Below are positions 1 through 8,261 of a stretch of 64,000 bases of DNA, in pieces. The notes beneath the pieces are model-generated. The model ran no database searches. It saw only the letters and a program-made list of their open reading frames with translations, and had not been told where the DNA came from. Position numbers and translations under genes: made by a program. Source of the DNA: Solibacillus sp. FSL H8-0538 (GTDB lineage Bacteria > Bacillota > Bacilli > Bacillales_A > Planococcaceae); contig NZ_JBBOPI010000001.1 of the NCBI RefSeq assembly GCF_038003525.1, positions 2,161,001 to 2,225,000 on the forward strand. Direction: 5' to 3'. Each line of letters begins with the position of its first letter. Position 1 is the stretch's first letter.

Positions 1-495
1 TACTGTCATTTCAACCGTACCCATTCCTAAAATTCGGTGCTCAGTTGGCACAGTCGAATGTTCCCACGCTGCCCAGTAATCAGGAACTTGCTCGCCGTTT
101 TGATTCAGTAGGACCATTTGTAGTCCCTCTCTATCTTCGAAATGCAGTGCATCGCGACCAGCGTACTTTGTTATTTCCCCATGCTCCACATTTAAAAGCT
201 TAAAACGGTCTTTCCAAAAAGCTAAGCTCGCCAGTGAAGGGACGAACAAACCGATACGTGTAATGGCATTCGTTCCACGATATGTTTTTCCGACCATTGG
301 TATTTCAAAAAATGATAGCTCTGTTCCCGGACTGCCTGTTAAATCTCCGTAAAATAAATGATACATACTCGGAGCATCTTGATTCACCGTTTTTTTCACA
401 CGACGTAATCCTAAGATGTCTTTGTAGAATTGATTGTTTTGCTGTGCGTTTTTCGTGATCATTGAAATATGATGATGTCCTGTAATTTGATTCAT
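1..495 (-). CDS. ring-cleaving dioxygenase, VOC family (3' end cut by window)
   Basis: Glyoxalase/extradiol-dioxygenase fold protein of the MhqA/MhqO type, a family that degrades hydroquinone-like or catechol-like electrophiles with a bound metal. Only the N-terminal about 165 residues are in the window. The start MNQITGHHHISMIT has the expected tandem His near residue 8, followed by the family hallmark VKKTVNQD and a YHLFYGD strand. The ATG at 495 is preceded by AGAGGTGA. It is paralogous to the full-length dioxygenase at 7212-8195. Two copies of the same palindromic operator lie upstream, so it probably belongs to the same MarR/MhqR regulon. The real substrate is not visible from sequence. 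Confidence 0.88.
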   Translation of the reverse strand, partial: MNQITGHHHISMITKNAQQNNQFYKDILGLRRVKKTVNQDAPSMYHLFYGDLTGSPGTELSFFEIPMVGKTYRGTNAITRIGLFVPSLASLAFWKDRFKLLNVEHGEITKYAGRDALHFEDREGLQMVLLNQNGEQVPDYWAAWEHSTVPTEHRILGMGTVEMTV

Positions 496-545
496 CAAAA
501 TCACCTCTTTCATATAAATATCCTAAAAAATAGTTCGATTTACAT

Positions 546-563
546 TATCTTTAATTCGAGATA
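546..563. promoter_or_regulatory. MhqR-type operator, copy 1
   Basis: TATCTTTAATTCGAGATA, an imperfect palindrome (TATCT-N2-AATT-N2-AGATA) identical to the copies at 8229 and 8728. It sits just downstream of the proposed promoter of the dioxygenase that starts at 495. Established knowledge: MhqR of B. subtilis represses dioxygenase and oxidoreductase genes through a very similar TATCTCGAATT-type box. Confidence 0.75.
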
Positions 564-575
564 TATACTTAAAAA

Positions 576-604
576 AATTTAAACTCTCACCTTATTTATT
601 CCAA
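576..604 (-). promoter_or_regulatory. candidate sigma-A promoter of the first dioxygenase
   Basis: On the minus strand a TTGGAA -35 (599-604) and a TAAATT -10 (576-581) are separated by 17 bp. The promoter is bracketed by two operator palindromes, the arrangement expected for repression. Promoter assignment is by eye and the boxes are only fair matches. Confidence 0.4.
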
Positions 605-611
605 ATTAATT

Positions 612-629
612 TATCCTTAATTCGAGATA
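612..629. promoter_or_regulatory. MhqR-type operator, copy 2
   Basis: TATCCTTAATTCGAGATA, one base different from the other three copies, upstream of the proposed -35 of the dioxygenase at 1-495. Paired operators flanking a promoter suggest tight repression, possibly by looping or cooperative binding (inference). Confidence 0.68.
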
Positions 630-713
630 ATAATAGCATGGGGGGGTGTTTACTGTCAATTAACAATGCTTCTCAAAAGTGCCTCTAAATTGTAAAATCC
701 TATTAAATTATTT

Positions 714-841
714 GGCTATACACCAAAATCTGTACTTGACAGCACATTCCACTCCAGGCTCACGCTTTTCCCGCAGGAGTTGCCGCCTTCCGTTCCATGT
801 GCTTATAAAGTAGTACACTTTCTTTTAAAGAAAAGCACATG
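714..841 (-). repeat. short copy of dispersed palindromic repeat R2
   Basis: Read on the minus strand this 128-bp segment matches both ends of the 293-bp element at 20159-20451: the hairpin with arms CATGTGCTT/AAGCACATG, the GGGAAAAGCGTGAGCC block, and the end TGTGCTGTC...TTTTGGTGTA. The middle of the longer copy is missing here. The rest of 630-989 carries nothing I can recognise; an apparent 92-codon reading frame across it is mostly repeat and has no homology. Confidence 0.75.
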
Positions 842-989
842 TTTTGGTAAAGACCCAATTATTTGTATCGACATTTTTAAAACTTATCTTTTCCGTTATA
901 ATTTCCCCTTTTCAAACTGTATGAGCCTCCATTTATCAGCAACCTTCTTCTTATTTAATAATACCCCAGTCCGATTTCTCATAAAAATA

Positions 990-1024
990 AACAACCACTC
1001 CGAACATTTGTCGAAGTGGTTGTT
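990..1024 (-). terminator. rho-independent terminator after qoxD
   Basis: Arms of 14 bases (AACAACCACTTCGA and its near-perfect complement) with a 7-nt loop, followed on the minus strand by a T-rich tail. It begins 8 bp beyond the qoxD stop and so closes the qoxABCD operon. Confidence 0.85.
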
Positions 1025-1031
1025 TTGGCTA

Positions 1032-1313
1032 TTACATATCCCAAAGAAGGATAAGTAATGTACCAACTATTGTAATGACTACTAAGCCAACGCCGTAACC
1101 AATTTTTGTGAAAATCATCCAAGAGTCTTCTGATTCTCTAGCGTGCATGAACACGATAAATTGAAGACCCGCTTGTAAGAATGCTGTAACAAGTAATACA
1201 ATTATGCCAGTTGAAACTGACATATCTGTGAAATAAACAAGTAATGCTACAGCTGTTAAAACTAATGATGCTACAAAGCCCATTACTTGACCGATAGGAA
1301 AGAATTTTGCCAT
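1032..1313 (-). CDS. qoxD: menaquinol oxidase aa3 subunit IV
   Basis: Small subunit of the proton-pumping aa3-type quinol oxidase, thought to help assembly and stability of the complex in the cytoplasmic membrane. It is 93 residues, the usual length, with three hydrophobic segments (about 10-30, 35-57, 68-91) and the family signature LQFIVFMHARES between the second and third. It is the last gene of qoxABCD, separated by 1 bp from qoxC, and is followed by a strong terminator. Confidence 0.95.
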   Translation of the reverse strand: MAKFFPIGQVMGFVASLVLTAVALLVYFTDMSVSTGIIVLLVTAFLQAGLQFIVFMHARESEDSWMIFTKIGYGVGLVVITIVGTLLILLWDM

Positions 1314-1314
1314 A

Positions 1315-1914
1315 TTACATCATTCCTTTCAAGTAGATGAAACTGAAGATGAAGATCCATACAACATCTAGGAAGTGCCAGTAAAGCGAGAAGATAAACG
1401 CTTTATTTGCTGTCACATGGTTTAGACCACGCTTAGAAATCTGGATGATGATTGCTAATCCCCAGAAGAAACCTAAAGTAACGTGAAGGCCGTGTGTACC
1501 TAGAGTTGTTAAAAGAATTGAAGTGAAGGCACTAACTGATAAACCTGCACCAATGTGTACATAGTGTTGGAATTCATAAATTTCTACACCCAAGAAGGCT
1601 AAACCTAAAACAAGTGTAATCCCCATGAATGTAAGTGTTGCTTTTTTACTTCCCAAACGCATAGCATGGATTGCTAAACCAATTGTAAAACTACTCGCTA
1701 ATAGTAAGAATGTTTCTGCTAAAACCGGTGTGATTTCAAAAATCTCTGCACCAATTGGGCCTGAACCCGTACGATCAACTAAAGTAAAGTACGATGCAAA
1801 TAATGTACCGAAAAGCATGATCTCGGCACCAAGGAAAATCCAGAAGCCTAAGATTTTTAGACGGTTTTCCTCTGTACTATACTCCAGCGGGCGAGAATGG
1901 TCGATGTGAGCCAT
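1315..1914 (-). CDS. qoxC: menaquinol oxidase aa3 subunit III
   Basis: Heme-copper oxidase subunit III, a membrane subunit that stabilises proton pumping by subunit I. It has 199 residues with five predicted membrane helices, as in quinol oxidases (cytochrome c oxidase subunit III often has seven). Conserved features are LGFWIFLGAEIMLFGTLFASY near the N-terminus and the THGLHVTLG and YWHFLDVVWIF motifs. Its start overlaps the qoxB stop by one base, pointing to translational coupling. Confidence 0.96.
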   Translation of the reverse strand: MAHIDHSRPLEYSTEENRLKILGFWIFLGAEIMLFGTLFASYFTLVDRTGSGPIGAEIFEITPVLAETFLLLASSFTIGLAIHAMRLGSKKATLTFMGITLVLGLAFLGVEIYEFQHYVHIGAGLSVSAFTSILLTTLGTHGLHVTLGFFWGLAIIIQISKRGLNHVTANKAFIFSLYWHFLDVVWIFIFSFIYLKGMM

Positions 1915-3872
1915 TATTTTGCACCTCGCTTTTCATATTGTTTTTCAATTGCTTCTACTTCTTCAGCTGGAATGTAATAGCCTTCATCTTTTTCAAATGA
2001 ACGATATACCATACATCCTAAAATAACAATGAAACCAATGATTGCAACAATCCACATACTAAAGATCATCGCAAAACCTAGTAAGAAGAATGCACAACTC
2101 ATGATAAATGGAAGACCAGAGTAGTTAGGCATGTGAATTTTCTCAATTTTACCTTTGAAAAGTTTCGTGCCATTTTTCTTCATATCCCAGAATGCTTCAG
2201 AAGTACTTTCTGATACATCCGGAGTAATTGCAAAGTTGTAAGCCGGAATTGGCGTATGTGTTGCCCACTCTAAACCACGTGCGTTCCATGGATCTGAACC
2301 AATATCGCGTGGAGAGTTTTTGAAGCTGTACCAAATGTTCCAAACTAACATTATGAATGAAATAGCCATGATTCCAGCACCGATGAATGACACCATGTTT
2401 AATGTGCTGTAGCCTGTTGCCTCAGAGTATGTGCTCATACGACGAGCTTGTCCATCTAAACCAGTGATATACATTGGCATGAATGCAAGTAAGAAACCTG
2501 TAGACATTACCCAAACTGTTGCTTTACCAATTTTCTCATTTAACATAAAGCCGAATAATTTTGGCCAGTAGAATGTTAAACCTGCTAACATCGCGTAAAC
2601 AACACCAGGGATGATTACGTTATGGAAGTGTGCTACTAAGAACATTGTATTGTGGTATTGGTAGTCAGCTGCTGACATCGCAAGCATAACCCCTGTTACA
2701 CCACCAAGTGTGAATAAAGGAATGAAATGGATTGTGTACAACATTGGTGTTGTCATCTCAATTTTCCCTTTATACAACGTGAATAACCAGTTGAAAATCT
2801 TAACCCCTGTTGGAACAGCAATTAACATAGTTGTGATCGAGAAGATCGAGTTCGTCATTGCACCTTGACCCATTGTAAAGAAGTGGTGAGTCCAAACTGT
2901 GAATGAGAATACTGAGATTATTACCATTGACCAAACCATTGAGTTGTAACCATATAAGTTACGACGAGAGAATGTTGTAATAATCTCTGAGAAAATACCG
3001 AACGCCGGTAAAATCAGAATGTATACTTCAGGGTGACCCCAAACCCAGAATAGGTTGGCCCATAACATATCCATACCGCCGTTGCCGATTGTGAAGAATT
3101 GTGTACCAAATAGACGGTCCATCGTACCCATTGCTAATACCACTGTTAAAACAGGGAATGCAAATACGATGATTAAGTTAGCGATTAATGATGACCAAGT
3201 AAACATTGGCATTTTGAATAATGTCATTCCTGGAGCACGCATTTTCATAATTGTTGTAATAAAGTTGATACCTGTCATTAATGTACCGATACCTGCGATT
3301 TGAATCGCGATCATATAATAGTTCGTACCTACTGAAGTACTAAACTCGTTATTTGCTAATGGGAAGTATGAAGTCCAACCCGCGTCAGGAGATCCACCGA
3401 CAACGAATGATAGGTTGAATAACATAGCACCCATGAAGAATAACCAGAAAGCTAAGTTGTTTAAACGTGGGAACGCAACGTCACGTGCCCCGATTTGTAA
3501 TGGCACTAGGAAGTTAAAGAAGAACGTAATGAATGGCATCGCCATGAATAAAATCATTACTACCCCGTGCGTTGTAAATATTTCGTTATAGTGCTGTGCA
3601 TCTAAAAATGTGTTGTCCGGCACTGCTAGTTGTAAACGCATCATAATTGCGTCTACACCACCGCGGAATAACATTAATAGTGCAGTAAGCAAGTACATAA
3701 TACCGATTTTTTTATGGTCAACTGTTGTGATCCATTCGCTCCATAGGTAACCCCATTTTTTGAAATAGGTAATCCCTACGACAATTGCAATCGATGTTAA
3801 AGCGATTAATACCATGGATACGTAAATTAAGAAACTTGGGTGTGGTACCATAAAGCGCTCAAAAAATTCCAT
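1914..3872 (-). CDS. qoxB: menaquinol oxidase aa3 subunit I
   Basis: Catalytic subunit that reduces O2 to water at a heme a3/CuB centre while pumping protons. It has 652 residues and about 14-15 membrane helices. Visible key residues are the low-spin heme ligand in FTTHGVVM, the CuB His and cross-linked Tyr in WGHPEVY, the CuB pair in WTHHFF, and the heme ligands in VAHFHNV. The proton K/D-channel region is of the classical A-type family. The N-terminus has the extra hydrophobic segment usual for quinol oxidases. Confidence 0.98.
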   Translation of the reverse strand: MEFFERFMVPHPSFLIYVSMVLIALTSIAIVVGITYFKKWGYLWSEWITTVDHKKIGIMYLLTALLMLFRGGVDAIMMRLQLAVPDNTFLDAQHYNEIFTTHGVVMILFMAMPFITFFFNFLVPLQIGARDVAFPRLNNLAFWLFFMGAMLFNLSFVVGGSPDAGWTSYFPLANNEFSTSVGTNYYMIAIQIAGIGTLMTGINFITTIMKMRAPGMTLFKMPMFTWSSLIANLIIVFAFPVLTVVLAMGTMDRLFGTQFFTIGNGGMDMLWANLFWVWGHPEVYILILPAFGIFSEIITTFSRRNLYGYNSMVWSMVIISVFSFTVWTHHFFTMGQGAMTNSIFSITTMLIAVPTGVKIFNWLFTLYKGKIEMTTPMLYTIHFIPLFTLGGVTGVMLAMSAADYQYHNTMFLVAHFHNVIIPGVVYAMLAGLTFYWPKLFGFMLNEKIGKATVWVMSTGFLLAFMPMYITGLDGQARRMSTYSEATGYSTLNMVSFIGAGIMAISFIMLVWNIWYSFKNSPRDIGSDPWNARGLEWATHTPIPAYNFAITPDVSESTSEAFWDMKKNGTKLFKGKIEKIHMPNYSGLPFIMSCAFFLLGFAMIFSMWIVAIIGFIVILGCMVYRSFEKDEGYYIPAEEVEAIEKQYEKRGAK

Positions 3873-3919
3873 ATTGTTGTAACTCCTCTCAGACTAGTAA
3901 AGTCTTTTTACTACCTATA

Positions 3920-4822
3920 TTAGTGTGAAGAATGATTTTCTTGACCTTCGTGATTACTATGGTCCGTGTCATCTGCGTCTGAGTTACCATGATTGTGCTC
4001 AGGAGCTGGTGCAAACTCTAGGTGAGTACCTGTGTAAGTTGAACGACCAAGATGTCCTGGCTCTAATAGCTCTTCAAATTTTTCTTCTGAAAGTGGTTCA
4101 GCCGTTTCGTGAACTTCTTTCACCCACTCATCGAATTTTTCTTGTGACATAGACGTCACTTCGAATGTTTGTTCTGCTACACCAGCACCACTAAAGTTTG
4201 CATTACGTCCCCAGAATTCGCCTTCAACGTCTGCTGCTAAGTGTAAAGTTGTCACCATGTCACTCATGGCATATTTTTGACCACCTAATTGCGGTACCCA
4301 GAAACTTGTAATTGGTCCATAAGAATAAAGTTTGAATTCAACGTTACGATTTGCAGGAATGTAAGCATAATTCACTGTTTCAATTCCTTGTTCTGGATAG
4401 CTGAAGTGCCATTTCCAGTTTGAAGAAGAAGCATAAATCACTAGTGGTTCTTGATCTGCGTACTCTTCTGGAGCATTTTCCACTAGATAGTTACTCTTAA
4501 CTGATTGAACAGATAAGAAAATAACAATGATTACAGGAATCCCGATACAAATAGCTTCTACAAGCCAGTGACCATGGATATGTGGTGGTTCATAATCAGG
4601 ACTTTGCTTAGATGCGCGGTATTTAATTAACATAAATATTAGAATTGCGAATACAACAAGAACGATTGCTCCCATGATATACATAAGCATGATCGTATCA
4701 TTTGCTTGAACTTCTGCTTGAGGACCTTTAGGGTCTAATACTAATAGTGGTTCACAACCAACAAGTACAGCAGCACTCATAGCTAAAATCGCTAGAAAAG
4801 CCCCTTTAATATTCAATTTCAT
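3920..4822 (-). CDS. qoxA: menaquinol oxidase aa3 subunit II, lipoprotein
   Basis: Subunit II of the quinol oxidase, carrying the quinol-binding side outside the membrane. A lipoprotein signal peptide ends in LVGC, making Cys23 the lipidated residue; a second membrane helix follows (about 45-67) and another near 86-107. The cupredoxin domain has WVPQLGGQKYAM but no CxxxC or His ligands of CuA, which marks a quinol rather than cytochrome c oxidase. The C-terminal about 30 residues are rich in His, Asp and Asn (HNHGNSDADDTDHSNHEG) and may bind metal. RBS AAAGGAG precedes the ATG. Confidence 0.96.
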   Translation of the reverse strand: MKLNIKGAFLAILAMSAAVLVGCEPLLVLDPKGPQAEVQANDTIMLMYIMGAIVLVVFAILIFMLIKYRASKQSPDYEPPHIHGHWLVEAICIGIPVIIVIFLSVQSVKSNYLVENAPEEYADQEPLVIYASSSNWKWHFSYPEQGIETVNYAYIPANRNVEFKLYSYGPITSFWVPQLGGQKYAMSDMVTTLHLAADVEGEFWGRNANFSGAGVAEQTFEVTSMSQEKFDEWVKEVHETAEPLSEEKFEELLEPGHLGRSTYTGTHLEFAPAPEHNHGNSDADDTDHSNHEGQENHSSH

Positions 4823-4909
4823 AATTGAACTCCTTTCAAATCGCGTGTGTATGTTAGAAATGCCATAATAAACTATTTATGGACAAGATATATTTTTATG
4901 GAAAATCCA

Positions 4910-4926
4910 CACTACACTATGTAGTG
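4910..4926. promoter_or_regulatory. candidate BlaI-type operator upstream of qoxA
   Basis: CACTACACTATGTAGTG is a perfect 7-3-7 inverted repeat, about 90 bp upstream of the qoxA start. BlaI/MecI repressors bind dyads built on TACA/TGTA half-sites, and a BlaI-family gene lies immediately upstream, so this is a reasonable target. I did not find the same dyad in front of the blaI-like gene itself, which weakens the link. Confidence 0.5.
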
Positions 4927-4942
4927 CAACTGCCCAAAAAAT

Positions 4943-4971
4943 TCCATATTCAACCAACTTGCGTAGTTCAA
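4943..4971 (-). promoter_or_regulatory. candidate promoter of qoxABCD
   Basis: Minus-strand TTGAAC (4966-4971) and TATGGA (4943-4948) with a 17-bp spacer, overlapping the region just downstream of the M56 gene. Transcription would start near 4937, placing the dyad at 4910-4926 within the early transcribed region. The -10 match is only moderate. Confidence 0.35.
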
Positions 4972-4976
4972 TGCAT

Positions 4977-5825
4977 TTACACAGCTGCATATATACATAA
5001 AATACAGATTACGCAAAAACTAACACACGAAATAACAGCAATTTTTGCTGGTATTTTGAATTGAGTGTCCATTAATGGATTTAATAAGTACTCAATTCGG
5101 TAATTGATTGATGTTTCAGCAAAAGAGACGTACGTAAATGGCATTGCATTTATCTTTTTGATTTTTAACATCTTAATTAACGCACTTCCTATATTGAGAG
5201 GCGTTTGTTGTTTTTCTATCGCCCATGCATCCGCAGACAACTCTTCAATGATTCGATATTGTTGTTCAAACCATTTTAGGACAGGTATATAAGGCATCGT
5301 TGAAGCAAATAGTGATAATAAAAATAGTTTGAATGGGTCATTTTGATTTTTATGATACATTTCATGAAAAATGACAGCATTCAGTTCTTGTTCGTTTAAT
5401 AGATTAATCAACGCAGTAGAAATGACAATTTTCGGATTGAATAACCCCATAGTTATAGCGATTGTTTCTGGATAAGAAACTACGATAATATCTTTTTTCT
5501 CCGTGTTAAATCGTTTATTCATTGCAACTGAAAGCGTTTTATTTCTATATCTCCACAACAATATTTTCATTCTAATAGAAACGAAATATTGCATACCTAT
5601 TTTCCAAAAAGAAAATAATATTGCGTAAAGAACAAGTGCATCTAAATAAAAATCAAGAAATGATAAACCAAGTAGTTTTAAAAGGCTTTGGCATACTTCG
5701 ATTAAATTCAAATTTACATTCCATCCAACTAATCGAGATACGATGTAATGAATCATTTGTATGAAGACGGCAAACCAAATGACTGATGACATGATAAAAA
5801 TCTTAGAAGCTCGATTTTTTATCAT
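4977..5825 (-). CDS. M56 family membrane metallopeptidase (BlaR1-like protease without sensor domain)
   Basis: Membrane-embedded zinc protease of the BlaR1/MecR1 M56 family; such proteins inactivate a partner BlaI-type repressor by proteolysis after a signal. It has 282 residues, helices near 8-30, 60-80 and 265-282, the zinc motif HEMYH (HExxH) in the middle and the third-ligand region ELSADAWA. The C-terminal penicillin-binding sensor domain of BlaR1 is absent, so it should not sense beta-lactams. It overlaps the upstream repressor gene by 4 bp. The signal is unknown; context suggests respiratory control. Confidence 0.85.
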   Translation of the reverse strand: MIKNRASKIFIMSSVIWFAVFIQMIHYIVSRLVGWNVNLNLIEVCQSLLKLLGLSFLDFYLDALVLYAILFSFWKIGMQYFVSIRMKILLWRYRNKTLSVAMNKRFNTEKKDIIVVSYPETIAITMGLFNPKIVISTALINLLNEQELNAVIFHEMYHKNQNDPFKLFLLSLFASTMPYIPVLKWFEQQYRIIEELSADAWAIEKQQTPLNIGSALIKMLKIKKINAMPFTYVSFAETSINYRIEYLLNPLMDTQFKIPAKIAVISCVSFCVICILCIYAAV

Positions 5826-6220
5826 AGATTGTTTTTCCTCTTCAACTCTTCTACTTTACGTTCAAGTTGAATTACTAAATCAGCATCTACTTCCTCTAAA
5901 GCGTCTAACATATGACTAACGGCTATATGTCCAAACTCACCAATTAATTCATTTGTCATTTCTTTCGATTGAGTATTTAAAAATTCATGTCGTGATAAAA
6001 CAGGTTTATATAAGGACGAACGAACCTGCACTCTCTTTTCAAGAATTCCCTTTTCAACTAGTCGATTCATAACGGTCATGACAGTATTGAAATTTGTTGC
6101 TTTTTCTAGTTGTAAAACTTGTTGAACTTCTTTAATCGTCATTTCATCACGATCCCAAAGAACATCCATAACTTTTGCCTCTAAAGGGCCAAAAAAGCGC
6201 TTTAATCCTGTTTCACGCAT
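5822..6220 (-). CDS. BlaI/MecI/CopY family transcriptional repressor
   Basis: Winged-helix repressor of 132 residues. The N-terminal half has the family pattern GPLEAKVMDVLWDRDEMTIKEV and the recognition region NFNTVMTVMNRLVEKGILEK; the C-terminal half should form the dimerisation helices cut by M56 proteases. It forms a two-gene unit with the M56 gene (ATGA overlap) and a good promoter lies upstream at 6272-6300. Its position directly ahead of qoxABCD suggests that it controls the terminal oxidase; this is inference. Confidence 0.88.
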   Translation of the reverse strand: MRETGLKRFFGPLEAKVMDVLWDRDEMTIKEVQQVLQLEKATNFNTVMTVMNRLVEKGILEKRVQVRSSLYKPVLSRHEFLNTQSKEMTNELIGEFGHIAVSHMLDALEEVDADLVIQLERKVEELKRKNNL

Positions 6221-6271
6221 TTTGAATTTCCTAATATTTATTATACTAATTCACCTCTTTCAACATTTCGA

Positions 6272-6300
6272 ATTCTAGTCCAACTTATTACCTAAGTCAA
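6272..6300 (-). promoter_or_regulatory. sigma-A promoter of the blaI-like/M56 pair
   Basis: Minus-strand TTGACT (6295-6300) and TAGAAT (6272-6277) with a 17-bp spacer, about 50 bp upstream of the repressor start codon. Both boxes are close to consensus. Confidence 0.65.
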
Positions 6301-6450
6301 TATTAATAAGAATTTGCTCATTATGTTGTCAAAATAACAATTTTTATCCGAAATTATCATATAAATTATTTGACTCAGCATTTTCAAAGTGCTAGAATTT
6401 CTATATTTCTATACTAAAATAACTTTACAATATATGTTTATTCAAGAAAT

Positions 6451-6483
6451 AAGCGGGATTTTATGTCATATAAAATCCCGCTT
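6451..6483. terminator. perfect 14-bp inverted repeat, terminator-like
   Basis: AAGCGGGATTTTAT and its exact complement enclose a 5-nt loop, followed on the plus strand by GTTTGTTTTTATT. No rightward gene ends here, so its use in that direction is unclear; it may back up the terminator at 6559-6590 for leftward transcripts. The rest of the 6221-6608 gap holds only the promoter at 6272 and that terminator. Confidence 0.55.
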
Positions 6484-6558
6484 GTTTGTTTTTATTCACT
6501 GATTTCTAATTAAGTAACTCTTTTAAGAGATTGCAACAAAGCATTAAAAAATACAAAA

Positions 6559-6590
6559 AGCCATTTGACATTGTTAACTGTCAAATGACT
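6559..6590 (-). terminator. terminator after the FMN reductase gene
   Basis: Twelve-base arms (AGTCATTTGACA/TGTCAAATGGCT) with an 8-nt loop and a minus-strand tail TTTTGTATTTTTT, 18 bp after the stop of the FMN reductase. Confidence 0.85.
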
Positions 6591-6608
6591 TTCAATTTAT
6601 TATTCGAA

Positions 6609-7199
6609 TTAACGTATTGTTTTCAAAGCTTTTGACCAAGGAATTACTTGATCTAACATTTGATTTACTGAATCAGCTTGGACTGTTGCTGGTTTGAAAT
6701 CAGTTCCGTTTTCGAAGTCCGTGAATAATGATAATGCGGGATGTACCCGTACGTCTGCAACTAATAATTCACCAAGGATGCCTCGTAAATGTTCAGTTGC
6801 ACGTGCACCGCCTACTGAACCATAAGACACGATACCCGCTACTTTATTGTTCCATTCTTCACGTAAGTAGTCTAATGCGTTTTTAAGTGCTCCTGTTATT
6901 GAATGGTTATATTCTTGTGCGATAAACACGAATCCGTCACATGCTGCCACTTTTTGTGACCATGCAGCTGCACCTGATGCATCGCCGCCAGGTTCACCTA
7001 ATAGTGGTAATTTAAATTCTGCAAGATCTATGATTGTGTAGTTTGCGTCACCGCGTTTGTCTGCTAATTCTTTTACCCAGTTACCTACTTGCGGGCTTAC
7101 GCGTCCTTCACGTGTAGAGCCTAAAATAATACCGATGTTTAATTTTTCCACTGGCAATTCCTCCTGTTGTGTTCCAAATAGTCTCTTAAAAAAACCCAT
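6609..7199 (-). CDS. NAD(P)H-dependent FMN/quinone reductase, flavodoxin-like
   Basis: Cytoplasmic flavoprotein of the NADPH-dependent FMN reductase family (azoreductase/quinone reductase group), 196 residues. The phosphate-binding loop GSTREGR lies at about 28-34 and EYNHSITGALKNALD in the middle matches the family flavin-binding motif. It is 12 bp downstream of the dioxygenase gene and likely co-transcribed under the MarR-family repressor and its operator. A two-electron quinone reductase beside a ring-cleaving dioxygenase fits detoxification of quinones. RBS GGAGTATGC context is ordinary. Confidence 0.9.
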   Translation of the reverse strand: MGFFKRLFGTQQEELPVEKLNIGIILGSTREGRVSPQVGNWVKELADKRGDANYTIIDLAEFKLPLLGEPGGDASGAAAWSQKVAACDGFVFIAQEYNHSITGALKNALDYLREEWNNKVAGIVSYGSVGGARATEHLRGILGELLVADVRVHPALSLFTDFENGTDFKPATVQADSVNQMLDQVIPWSKALKTIR

Positions 7200-7211
7200 A
7201 TTGCATACTCC

Positions 7212-8195
7212 TTACTCGTACTCTTTTTCGAATTCAATTGTGCTACGCACCGTGTTAATTGGTCGAACTAATTTTTCAATTTGTTCACGTTTTGGTTCAA
7301 GGAATGGTGGTAATGATAATATTTCCCCTACTGTTTCGTAAGGCTCATCACCCATAAAGCCAGGACCATCTGTTGCCCACTCAAATAATATGCCAGGTGC
7401 AACACGCGCGTATAATGACTCGAAGAAGAAGCGATCAACATAGCCCGAAGTACCGAAGCCGAATTCTTGCATGCGTTCAATCCATTCATATAAAACAGCT
7501 GTATCTTCTACACGGAATGCGGCGTGGTGTACTGTTCCGAAGCCTTGACGCCCTTGTGGCAAGATAGTATTGTGTTCCACGATTACTTGTGCCCCGTTAC
7601 CACCCTCGCCTACTTCAAATAAATGTAGTGACCCTTCCTGTCCAATTTCACGGAATAACATTACTTTCTCCAATACTTCTTTAAAATAATCAAATTGTGC
7701 GATACGAATATGAATTGGTCCAAGTCCTGTAATTGCAAATTCAAGTGGAATGGGTCCTTTTTGCCAAGGTGTACCCGCTGCTACCCCTACATTATGCTCA
7801 TCTGACACTAGCATATACTGCTGATCATCGAAATCGACGAATGATAAAGTTTTCTTGCCGAATTGTTCTTTAATATCCGTATGCGCAACGTCTAAACGGT
7901 CGAAGCGTTTTACCCAGTATTCAAGTGCTGCATCAGTTGGCACGCGAAAGCCTGTTTTGTAAATTTCGTTCGTTCCATGCGAGCCTTTTTGTATGCCAGG
8001 GAAATCAAAGAACGTCATATCTGTACCTGCAGCCCCTTTATCGTCTGCGAAAAATAAATGGTACGTTTGGATATCATCTTGGTTTACTGTTTTTTTCACT
8101 AAACGCATCCCTAATACATACGTAAAAAATTCATAGTTCTTTTCCGCACTACTTGTAATCGCTGTTACGTGGTGCATTCCATTTAAATGGTTCAT
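7212..8195 (-). CDS. mhqO: ring-cleaving dioxygenase, MhqO/MhqA type
   Basis: VOC-fold dioxygenase of 327 residues with two glyoxalase-like halves. Metal-site residues are visible as HHVTAITSS near the N-terminus, VHHAAFRV around residue 215 and the Glu in ILFEWATDGPGF near 270. Family role: opening hydroquinone or catechol-type rings during electrophile stress. It lies between a MarR-type repressor gene (upstream) and a flavin reductase (downstream), with an operator at 8229-8246. The symbol is by family resemblance; mhqA is equally possible. Confidence 0.9.
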   Translation of the reverse strand: MNHLNGMHHVTAITSSAEKNYEFFTYVLGMRLVKKTVNQDDIQTYHLFFADDKGAAGTDMTFFDFPGIQKGSHGTNEIYKTGFRVPTDAALEYWVKRFDRLDVAHTDIKEQFGKKTLSFVDFDDQQYMLVSDEHNVGVAAGTPWQKGPIPLEFAITGLGPIHIRIAQFDYFKEVLEKVMLFREIGQEGSLHLFEVGEGGNGAQVIVEHNTILPQGRQGFGTVHHAAFRVEDTAVLYEWIERMQEFGFGTSGYVDRFFFESLYARVAPGILFEWATDGPGFMGDEPYETVGEILSLPPFLEPKREQIEKLVRPINTVRSTIEFEKEYE

Positions 8196-8228
8196 TATTT
8201 ATTTCCTCCGATTTAGTTCGATTTTAAT

Positions 8229-8246
8229 TATCTTTAATTCGAGATA
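8229..8246. promoter_or_regulatory. MhqR-type operator, copy 3
   Basis: TATCTTTAATTCGAGATA, identical to the copies at 546 and 8728, in the 66-bp gap between the repressor gene and the dioxygenase start. The surrounding bases (TAGTTCGATT ahead of it) also resemble those beside copy 1, as if the control region was duplicated with the gene. Confidence 0.78.
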
Positions 8247-8261
8247 ATTGTGTAAAAAAAT

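Noticed and set aside
780-1058. 92-codon open frame on the plus strand
   Set aside because: Covers repeat R2 and the qoxD terminator and overlaps the qoxD end; no RBS or family resemblance.
4977-6220. BlaR1-BlaI beta-lactam resistance regulator pair
   Set aside because: The M56 protein lacks the penicillin sensor domain and no beta-lactamase target is adjacent.
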